In this document: piece by piece, positions 52,098 to 60,861 of the stretch
Position numbering within the stretch: the stretch's first letter is position 1
How the letters are laid out: the number at the start of each line of letters is the position of its first letter
Source of the DNA: Solwaraspora sp. WMMA2065
GTDB lineage: Bacteria > Actinomycetota > Actinomycetes > Mycobacteriales > Micromonosporaceae
Reading direction: 5' to 3'
Assembly: GCF_030345075.1 (NCBI RefSeq)
Contig: NZ_CP128361.1
Location: forward strand, 1,674,001 to 1,738,000
DNA: 64,000 bases
Notes under the pieces: model-generated
Database searches by the model: none
Told to the model about the DNA's origin: nothing
The model's input: only the letters and a program-made list of their open reading frames with translations
Position numbers and translations under genes: made by a program

Positions 52098-52784
52098 ATG
52101 CGTCTACATACCGGTCGGCTCCGGCGCGGCATCGTCGCAGTGGCGCTCGTGGTCGTCGCTGCCGGATGCGGTGCTGGCGGCCCGACACCACCGCCTGAAT
52201 CGAACCCACGGTACGGGCAGATCCCTGAGGACCTGTGCTCCCGGCTGCAATTCGAGGCGGTGTTCGGTCGGTTTGCTCTGGACCTCGCCCGTTCCCATGA
52301 GGACGGCTCGGACTATCGCACGGAACGCACCTACTGGCGGGAGCGATGCGACTTCGGCGCCATCGCACCCGACGAGCACTTCGCCACCGCACTCGGCGAG
52401 TTCCAGCCGTCCGGCGCGATACAGGTCCGCGTCTACCACGGCGTGGCGGGCGCGGTGCAGGCCTACGATCAGGAAGTCGCGAACTACATTGATCTACCAG
52501 AGGAGACCGGGCCGGACCCCGCCACCGCCGATCTGACCGGTTGGTGGGGCGACAGCGGTAAATCGCTCCAGACGGCACTGGTGCTGGATCCCGATGACTT
52601 CACCCTCGGCGACTTCGCCGCCTCGCAGCTCGACGTCACCCACCTCATCCGCCACGAAAACCTGGTGCTAATGGTGTACGCGGGCGCGGTAGCCCCCACC
52701 GGGGAAACCGCAGAGGCGGTCACGCTCCTACACGACCTGGCGGACGCGCTGATCGACGAGACAGCCAGCCATCTCGACCGCTGA
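52098..52784 (+). CDS. Lipoprotein of unknown function
   Basis: The protein has 228 residues; GGAGGA precedes ATG 52098. The signal ends in the lipobox VAAGCG (Cys near residue 24). The mature protein contains DLCSRLQFEAVFGRF, WRERCDFG and VRVYHGVAGAVQAYDQEV, a pattern common in actinobacterial DUF3558-like lipoproteins, though I do not assign it firmly. It closes the three-gene WXG-like group, suggesting a wall-side role in that system. Confidence 0.75.
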   Translation: MRLHTGRLRRGIVAVALVVVAAGCGAGGPTPPPESNPRYGQIPEDLCSRLQFEAVFGRFALDLARSHEDGSDYRTERTYWRERCDFGAIAPDEHFATALGEFQPSGAIQVRVYHGVAGAVQAYDQEVANYIDLPEETGPDPATADLTGWWGDSGKSLQTALVLDPDDFTLGDFAASQLDVTHLIRHENLVLMVYAGAVAPTGETAEAVTLLHDLADALIDETASHLDR

Positions 52785-54062
52785 GCAGAGACACCTGCTG
52801 GCCGAGGACGACACGCCCTGCCATGATCACGGCAAGCAGAGGCGGCACGAGCACGATGGCCAGCAACGCCAACCACGGTACGTACCAATGAAGCTCGGCG
52901 CTGAAACCAATGTAAGCCGCCGCCGGGCCGATCCCGGAAAGCAGGCCGAGCACGGTGCCGACCCAGACAATAAGCCACGCCTGAGCTGTCGTGATGCGTC
53001 GGCGGACGCGGAGAGCCGCGCCGACCGCAGCCATGGTCGCCAAGTCCGGCCGCAGCTCCACCGACGCCAGTCCGACCGCCACCTGCTCGCCACGACGGTG
53101 ACCGGCGACTCCGCAGGTTCGGCGGCGGTGAGCTGCGCCGCGAGCAGGATCGAGTTCGCCGCAGCCAGCTCCTGCTCATCCGGCATCTGCGTCGTGTCCA
53201 CCACAACGAGCCGGACCCTGGTGTCCAGGCCGATCCGCTGCGGGGTCTCCGGCGCGATCACCAGGCCGAGAAGCCTCGTGTAGTACTCCGATCGGCTGGC
53301 AACAACGGCTGGCAACAACGTGAGCCCTTGGCCATCCGACTACAGCGCGACACGGCCATCGGGCGTCACCAGTGTGTCGTTGAACGCGACCGCGTCACCT
53401 CGGTCGAGCGCCTCCTGCTCGGTTCGGGTGGCGGGCCGGCCGGTCACCAACCGGATGACCTCCGCCCCGCCGACGGCCACGTCCCGCTGCCCGGCGGCGA
53501 CGGACACCGTCGCGGTCGGGCCGGCCTGCAGGTCCGTAGCGGTGACTACCCTGACCGTGGCCCGGCTCGGCAGGGCACCGGCGACCCGTCGCAGACCGTC
53601 CGGCCCCAGCTTCTCCGCCGCGTCCATTGGGACCAGCACCTGGCCGGGACGGGCGTCGAGTCGGCTCGGGGTCACTTCGCCGCGAGCCGCGCCCGCCAGG
53701 GCAAGTGCGACGCTGCCGGCGACCGCGGCGGTCACCGGGGCAACAGCCGCAGCCGTACGGAGCCGATGCCGGGCAGCATGGCGCAACGCCAGCCGTGACG
53801 GCGTGGGAAGCAGACCAGCGACTCGACCGCTCATCCGCACCAGCGCCGGCGTGCTGGCGACGACGCCGAGCAACAGCGCAACGCCGCCAGCGGCAAGCAT
53901 CTGCGGCCGCCCTTGTGGGTTGCCGGCAACGCCACCACCCCCACGACAAGGAGCGCCAACCCAGCCACCGCGCCGAGGCCATCGACCTTCGACGTGCCCC
54001 GCTGGCCGCCGAGGGCACCACGGACCGAGCCTTGCCGGACGGCGCGGGCCGGCAGCAGCGTG
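52785..54062 (-). pseudogene. FtsX-type ABC transporter permease remnant
   Basis: The minus strand carries permease sequence in shifting frames. A 5' part has TPSRLALRHAARHRLRTAAAV and APVTAAVAGSVALALAG with an in-frame TAG at 53340; another frame has EYYTRLLGLVIAPETPQRIGL and ELAAANSILLAAQLTAAE. A third frame gives VGLASVELRPDLATMAAVGA, IVWVGTVLGLLSGIGPAAA and WLALLAIVLVPPLLAVI, the typical C-terminal helices. The 5' end is lost where the CRISPR array begins. It is therefore a broken gene with at least one stop and one frameshift. Confidence 0.75.
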
Positions 54063-55371
54063 GCCAGCATCCTCACCGGGTCCGGGGACCCGGTGCAGCC
54101 GTGAGCAGCGAACCAATCCGGGCGGCGGACCCACGTTGCGATCCTCACCGGGTCCTGGAACCCGGTGCAGCTCGGTCAGCAGCCGCCTCCGGCCGATGTG
54201 CAGGTGCGCGTTGCGATCCTCACCGGGTCCGGGGACCCGGTGCAGCCACCCCACCGGGTGAACGGCCCGCACCACGCCGAAGCGCGTCGGTCGTTGCGAT
54301 CCTCACCGGGTCCGGGGACCCGGTGCAGCACTCGCGGATTCCTCGGCTTCGTCGTCGACAACCAAGAGTTGCGATCCTCACCGGGTCCGGGGACCCGGTG
54401 CAGCGGGCAGACCCTGTACGGCATGCCGTTCCGATCGCTGTTGCGATCCTCACCGGGTCCGGGGACCCGGTGCAGCGCCACCACAGCGACGACCCGGGCC
54501 TCTTGATCGCCCCGTTGCGATCCTCACCGGGTCCGGGGACCCGGTGCAGCGGTCGGGCGGGCAGGTCCGCTGGTAGTCGCCCCACCGGTTGCGATCCTCA
54601 CCGGGTCCGGGGACCCGGTGCAGCGGTCGGGCGGGCAGGTCCGCTGGTAGTCGCCCCACCGGTTGCGATCCTCACCGGGTCCGGGGACCCGGTGCAGCCC
54701 TGCGTACCACCCGGGGCGGTAGCCGCCGCCAGGAAGGTTGCGATCCTCACCGGGTCCGGGGACCCGGTGCAGCCGCTGACCATCACCTACAGCCTCGACA
54801 CCTACGAGGGCGTTGCGATCCTCACCGGGTCCGGGGACCCGGTGCAGCCACCGGTCGGTGCCGTCGTGGTGTCGACCGGCACGGCCAGGTTGCGATCCTC
54901 ACCGGGTCCGGGGACCCGGTGCAGCCTCGATGCCCTCGTCCTCCAACATCCGACCGGGCAGCTCGTTGCGATCCTCACCGGGTCCGGGGACCCGGTGCAG
55001 CGCGCACCGCGATGCGGCAGATGGTCGGCGTGTTCGCGGTTGCGATCCTCACCGGGTCCGGGGACCCGGTGCAGCAGGGCGGCTTGCACCACCGCACCGT
55101 GTTCGGGCTGGAGTTGCGATCCTCACCGGGTCCGGGGACCCGGTGCAGCCCGCCGCCCGAACCATCCGCACCATCCCGAATCCCAAGGTTGCGATCCTCA
55201 CCGGGTCCGGGGACCCGGTGCAGCGAGGTTCCACTCGACCAGTGCATCGGCGAATCCCTCGTTGCGATCCTCACAGGGTCCGGGGACCCGGTGCAGCGAC
55301 ACCGACCGCGCCACGGTCGACCGCCTCAACCCTGGTTGCGATCCTCACCGGGTCCGGGGACCCGGTGCAGC
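54063..55371 (-). CRISPR. Type I-C CRISPR array, 18 repeats of 37 nt and 17 spacers
   Basis: On the plus strand each repeat starts GTTGCGATCCTCACC and ends ACCCGGTGCAGC, with palindrome ACCGGGTCC-GG-GGACCCGGT. Repeat starts are 54063, 54135, 54210, 54293, 54368, 54440, 54514, 54588, 54662, 54737, 54812, 54889, 54965, 55039, 55113, 55188, 55261 and 55335. Spacers are 35-40 nt, except spacer 3 with 46. The two leftmost repeats are degenerate (54063 has lost its first bases; 54135 has two changes), marking the old end; 55261 has one change. The leader is therefore on the right beside cas2, and transcription runs leftward, giving a crRNA handle ending GGATCGCAAC. Spacers at 54551-54587 and 54625-54661 are identical. 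Confidence 0.98.
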
Positions 55372-55495
55372 GGCTCGCGAGCTGCGAAAATAGGAGTAAA
55401 TCGCTTGACTTCCGATTAGCAGGCGAGCCGATACGGGCATTTTGCCCGATGTACTGGTTCGGAACCTCCTGGGATTTCGTGCTCACCGGAGGTTC
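55372..55495 (-). promoter_or_regulatory. CRISPR leader
   Basis: This is the AT-richest stretch near the array (GAAAATAGGAGTAAATCG, then ACTTCCGATTAGC). It contains a small hairpin CGGGCA-TTT-TGCCCG at 55434-55448 and the left part of a larger inverted repeat. It lies between cas2 and the newest repeat, as expected for the leader that drives array transcription and spacer integration. Exact promoter hexamers are not certain. Confidence 0.8.

Positions 55496-55496
<1 letters not shown>
55461..55496. repeat. Inverted repeat GGAACCTCC-N18-GGAGGTTCC at the leader/cas2 junction
   Basis: Perfect 9-bp arms at 55461-55469 and 55488-55496 end at the cas2 stop codon. It may terminate the cas operon or be a leader-binding site. 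Confidence 0.7.
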
Positions 55497-56817
<1,321 letters not shown>

Positions 56818-56825
<8 letters not shown>

Positions 56826-57462
56826 GCCAGGTTCCGAGTGGTCGCGGGGTGAACAGGTCGAGTAGTGGCCGGCTGTGCCCGTCGGTGGCTTCGGGCAGGC
56901 AGGCGTCGCGCAGGGAGCACCGCCGGCAGCGTTTGTCGTTGCGGGCGAGCGGGAGTTTCGACGTGCCGAGGATTTGCCGTACCGCCCCGGCGGCTTCGAT
57001 GACCTGCTCGATCAGTGTGTCGTCGATGGTGACCGGGTGGCGGCGGCGTTCGGCGACGGAGTAGATGTAGCCGAGCGGCACTTCGAACCCGGCGTCGATG
57101 AGGCACAGCGCCTGCCCGCCGAGTTGCAGCTCGGCTGGTCCCCCGGCCTGGTACCGGCCGACTTTGTATTCGACCGGTGTGGCGACCTGTCCGGTGAACT
57201 CGACGACGTCGCAGACTCCGCGCAGCCCGTACGTCTGGCTGCCGACCGGCAGTGACCGTACGACGGTTGCGCCGGCCCGGCGGGTGACGCCGGGCAGGTC
57301 GACGGCGGTGTGGCTGAGGTCTCCGCGTACCGTTTCCGCGCTCTCGTCCCACACCTGTTCGACGTGGATGAGCGCGGTCTGCCGGTGACAGTAGGCATAG
57401 TGCTCAAGGGCGGACAGCGGGACCTCGCGGATCCCGCTGTCGCTCTCGACCGGGTCGGTCAC
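56818..57462 (-). CDS. cas4: CRISPR-associated exonuclease Cas4
   Basis: The protein has 214 residues from GTG 57462, which overlaps the cas7c stop (GTGA). The RecB-like core has YAYCHRQTALIHVEQ with the first cluster Cys, GVCDVVEF and TPVEYKVGRY with the catalytic Asp, Glu and Lys. The three C-terminal cluster cysteines are in KRCRRCSLRDACLP. Cas4 trims prespacers and selects PAM-bearing DNA during adaptation. Confidence 0.95.
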
Positions 57463-58322
57463 AGCCAGAGGTCCACCTCGGTGGTGACCTGGACGCCATC
57501 GGGCAGCGGGGTGTCGGCGATGGTCCGCTGGTAGTCGAGATGTTGGCGGGCCGGCTTGTCGGGGTTGGTCCGGCTGACCTGGATCCGCTTGGTGAGGCTG
57601 GCCGCGGGGGCGACGCCCAGCGCGTCGGGGTGGCTGAAGATCCACAGCCCGCAGAGCTTCATCTCGCCTCGGGTGGCGGACCGGTCGTGGTCGAACATCA
57701 TGGCGATGGCCCGCCAGAGCGCGGTGAGGTCGTCGGGGGTGACGCCGGTCTTCGCGGCGCGCGGCGCGGAGTAGAAGGCGTGTGCGCGGTAGAGACCGTA
57801 CGGGACGGTCCACTTCGAGCCCATCTCGGTGCGTTCGCCTTTGTCGATGTCTTCCTGGCGGGTCTGGGTGACCCGGGTGATGGCGTGGTCGGCCGGCAGG
57901 ATCGGGTCGATGCTGCGGGCGAAGCCGACCTGTAGTGGACCGCGTACCTGCCCGGCGCCGCCTTTGGCGCCGGTGCTGAGCACCGCGCCGAACATGCGGA
58001 TGTCGAAGTAGTGCTCGCAGAGCCACTGCTGCGCCTGGTCCGCCCGCCCTGGTGCGGCGGCGAGCCCTTCCTCGATGCGCGTGTTCAGGGCGTGGCCGGC
58101 TTCGACGAAGATGCCGTACCGGGGGTCGTCGCCGCGCATCAGGGCCACCGTGTCCCGGATCTTGCGCTTGATGGCGACGTCGGTGACGAGACCCTGGCCG
58201 GTTTCGTCGTCGGTGCGGGGCTGGTTGCCGCCGTCGGGGTCGCCGTTGGGGTTGCCGTCGGTTACATCGAAGAACATCACGACGTCGTGACGGCGGGCGG
58301 GGTCGAGGTGGGCGGCACTCAT
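57459..58322 (-). CDS. cas7c: Cas7c (Csd2) Cascade backbone subunit
   Basis: The protein has 287 residues; ATG 58322 overlaps the cas8c stop. The Csd2 hallmark FFDVTDGNPNGDPDGGNQ is followed by TDVAIKRKIRDTV, MFGAVLSTGAKGGAGQVRGP and ARSIDPILPADHAITR. Multiple copies coat the crRNA in type I-C Cascade. Confidence 0.97.
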   Translation of the reverse strand: MSAAHLDPARRHDVVMFFDVTDGNPNGDPDGGNQPRTDDETGQGLVTDVAIKRKIRDTVALMRGDDPRYGIFVEAGHALNTRIEEGLAAAPGRADQAQQWLCEHYFDIRMFGAVLSTGAKGGAGQVRGPLQVGFARSIDPILPADHAITRVTQTRQEDIDKGERTEMGSKWTVPYGLYRAHAFYSAPRAAKTGVTPDDLTALWRAIAMMFDHDRSATRGEMKLCGLWIFSHPDALGVAPAASLTKRIQVSRTNPDKPARQHLDYQRTIADTPLPDGVQVTTEVDLWL

Positions 58323-60160
58323 GCGGCATCTCCTTCAGGTGCGTCAGCTGCCGGCGTCCCGTCCGCACCGGGCGGCAGGTCGGCGGGTGGCAGGTCGGTG
58401 TTCTTCTTGCTGGCGGCGGCTTCGATCCGTTCGGCTCGCATCGCGGCGCGCTGGTGGTGGTAGCCGAGGACGAACGCGGCTTTCTGCGTCAGCATGGCGG
58501 AGCTGGGGATCGAGGTGTCGGCGTCGATCTGCGCGAAGATGTCGTCGAGTCGGTTGGCGTACGCGCCGGCCCAGGCCGGTTTGCCGAGCGGGCCGCGCAG
58601 CCGTCGCAGCCAGGCGGTTGCGGAGCGACGGCCGTTGACCAGCACCGCCTGCGGGTTGGTGATCGCCCGGCCCATGTAGCGTTCGGCGAAGGTGGTGTTG
58701 AGCTGCTGGTTCGCGGCGCGGTAGACGGCCTGTTGCAGGTCGTCGAGCACGGCGAAGGCGCGACCGGACAGGTATGCGGGGTCGCGGTTGGCGTCGTTCA
58801 ACGTCGGGGTCAGCCTTTCTGCGTGGTACGGAGGAAGCCCGGGGCGGCGCAGGACGGCGAGTCGGATCAGGGCGACCCGGGCGGCGTCGACGCGGCCGTC
58901 GGTGCGGATGCGGTCGATGACGTGAGCGAGGATCTTGGGTGGCAGTGGCGCACCGAAGACCGCTGACCGCCACAGCGCGTGGTAGAGGCCGCCGGGGCGG
59001 TCCTCGCCTCGGGCGCCGAGTTTGGTCCAGCTGCCGGGGCCGCTGCCCCGGCCGGGCTGCCACCGGCCGGCGACCCGGGTGAGCTGGACGAGCTTGACGA
59101 GGGTCGGCTTGCCGTCCCAGCCGGCGATCTTGTGGTCGTCGATCCAGCGACGGAGGTTGGCTTTCACCGCCGGCAGCGGCATTTCGACCCAGTCGCGGAC
59201 GACGACGCGGGCGACGTTGCCGGAGACGGTGACCGAGCAGAATTTCGACAGGTCGTCGACGGTGGCTTCGGTGCCGCGTGTCGGGCTGACGATCATGTCC
59301 AGCGCGGACTTCTCGTCCTCCTGGTCGAGCGGCCCCATCGGGTCGAACGACGCCCCGCCGATCACCCACCAGGTCAGCCGGGCGTTCTGGCCGGGCAGGC
59401 TCGCATGGTGGTCGGTGTCGCTGAGCAGCACGGTCAGCGACGACATGAACGTCAGTCCACAGGTGACGCAGATCGGGGTGTTGCCGAGAAACTTGGTCAG
59501 CTCGTAGCCGTGCACCGCTTCGTTGACGCTGACCAGCGACGCTCCCTGCGTGGCGCCGGGCAGCAGCCGCTGCGGGATCTGCTGCGGGATGGTCTTGAGC
59601 AGGTCACGCACCTCGCCGCAGACGAGGCACCGGCCGGCCCGGCCGAGCCCTTTGCGGCCGGCGGCGACGGTCGCCCAGTAGCGACGCGCGCTGTCGTGCT
59701 CGAAGGCGAACTCTCCGCCGACCCGGATGCCGACCATGTCGGCCCGGCCCCACTTGTCCGGCTGCTGCACCTTGTGGTGCTGGCGGCGGCGGTAGAAGGC
59801 GGCGACCGCCGGGCCGGGTCCGTCGGGTTCGGCTTCGGCCCAGTCGCGGATGAGTTCGACGAACGCGTCGTGCTGTTTGCCGATCCGGTCGGCTTTGCCG
59901 CCGTCGGCGACCCAGCCGAGCGCGTATTCGACGTTGTCGACGGCGAGGGTGGGGGCGATCCCGACGGTACGGGTGACGGCCGGCACGCTCCGTTCGATGC
60001 CGATCCGGGCACCGGCGGCGTCGCTGGCGGTGTCGGTCTGCCCCCGGTAGCCGCCGTCCCGGTCGATGTCGACGATCAGCCGTACGGGTTTGCGGCCGTA
60101 GAAGGGCGGAAGCACGTCGTCGCTGGTGGCGGCGAATTCGACGAGGCGTTGCAGCAGCAT
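58319..60160 (-). CDS. cas8c: Cas8c (Csd1) large subunit
   Basis: The protein has 613 residues; ATG 60160 (MLLQRLVEFAA) overlaps the cas5c stop. Csd1 features include a zinc-like CLVCGEVRDLLKT with a later CVTCGL, ARLTWWVIGG, and the C-terminal AAFVLGYHHQRAAMRA. It recognises the PAM and, in I-C systems, an internal start within this gene can also give Cas11; I could not locate that start with confidence. The longer frame to 60250 overlaps cas5c. Confidence 0.96.
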   Translation of the reverse strand: MLLQRLVEFAATSDDVLPPFYGRKPVRLIVDIDRDGGYRGQTDTASDAAGARIGIERSVPAVTRTVGIAPTLAVDNVEYALGWVADGGKADRIGKQHDAFVELIRDWAEAEPDGPGPAVAAFYRRRQHHKVQQPDKWGRADMVGIRVGGEFAFEHDSARRYWATVAAGRKGLGRAGRCLVCGEVRDLLKTIPQQIPQRLLPGATQGASLVSVNEAVHGYELTKFLGNTPICVTCGLTFMSSLTVLLSDTDHHASLPGQNARLTWWVIGGASFDPMGPLDQEDEKSALDMIVSPTRGTEATVDDLSKFCSVTVSGNVARVVVRDWVEMPLPAVKANLRRWIDDHKIAGWDGKPTLVKLVQLTRVAGRWQPGRGSGPGSWTKLGARGEDRPGGLYHALWRSAVFGAPLPPKILAHVIDRIRTDGRVDAARVALIRLAVLRRPGLPPYHAERLTPTLNDANRDPAYLSGRAFAVLDDLQQAVYRAANQQLNTTFAERYMGRAITNPQAVLVNGRRSATAWLRRLRGPLGKPAWAGAYANRLDDIFAQIDADTSIPSSAMLTQKAAFVLGYHHQRAAMRAERIEAAASKKNTDLPPADLPPGADGTPAADAPEGDAA

Positions 60161-60861
60161 CAGGCGGCTCCGCCAGCGGACGGCAGCGCCATTTCCATAC
60201 CGCGTGGCGGGACGTGCAGGACGCCTTCGACGACGCGGGCGGCGAACCATTCCATCCGGGGTTGGTTTTTGCCGTCGCGGTGGATGGTGTGCAGCATGAT
60301 GCCGACTTCTTCGTTGACGCTGGTGTCGCGCGGGGTGTCGTCGGGCCAGCTGAAGTCGGCGCTGAATTCACGCGTACCGAGGTAGGGCTGTTGGAAGCAG
60401 GCTCCTCGGCGGACCCGGCGGCGCAGCTGGTCGCGGTAGGCGGCGGCGGGTTTGTCGGCGTGGGCGGCGGGCACCAGGTGCGCGTGGATGCGGTAGGCGA
60501 CGTCGCGCAGGCAGACGGCGTTGCGCTGGTCGCGGTGGGCGACGGTGTCGACTCGGCGTTTGCCGCGGATGGCGTCGGCGAGCGGGGCGACGTCGGTGGT
60601 TTCGTTGCGGCGGATGGTGAACTGCTTGATCGGTTTCAGCACTTCGATGGCGACGATCTCGTAGCGGATCTCCGGCTTCCAGTAGATCGCTTCGAGGACA
60701 CCGACGGCCGCCGTGGGGGTCATCACCGGGTACGTGACCCGTTCGACTTTCAGCTCGGGGCGGGAGAACAGGGCGGCGTCGCCGCTGACCTGGACGGCGA
60801 TCGGCAGGTCGCCGTCCTTGCTGCGGCGGAAGGCCAGCCCGTTGACGACTTCCGTGGTCAC
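60160..60861 (-). CDS. cas5c: Cas5c (Cas5d) pre-crRNA endonuclease and Cascade subunit
   Basis: The protein has 233 residues; GTG 60861 overlaps the cas3 stop (GTGA). The RAMP start QVSGDAALFSRPELKVERV is followed by YPVMTPTAAVGVLEAIYW, the typical Cas5 glycine-rich turn, and KQFTIRRNETTD. In type I-C, which lacks Cas6, this protein cuts the repeat hairpin and stays at the crRNA 5' end. No Cas6 gene is present, as expected. Confidence 0.96.
   Translation of the reverse strand: MTTEVVNGLAFRRSKDGDLPIAVQVSGDAALFSRPELKVERVTYPVMTPTAAVGVLEAIYWKPEIRYEIVAIEVLKPIKQFTIRRNETTDVAPLADAIRGKRRVDTVAHRDQRNAVCLRDVAYRIHAHLVPAAHADKPAAAYRDQLRRRVRRGACFQQPYLGTREFSADFSWPDDTPRDTSVNEEVGIMLHTIHRDGKNQPRMEWFAARVVEGVLHVPPRGMEMALPSAGGAA

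Noticed and set aside
53627-55393. Long plus-strand frame with repeated VAILTGSGDPVQ
   Set aside because: It is translation of CRISPR repeats and spacers, not a repeat protein.
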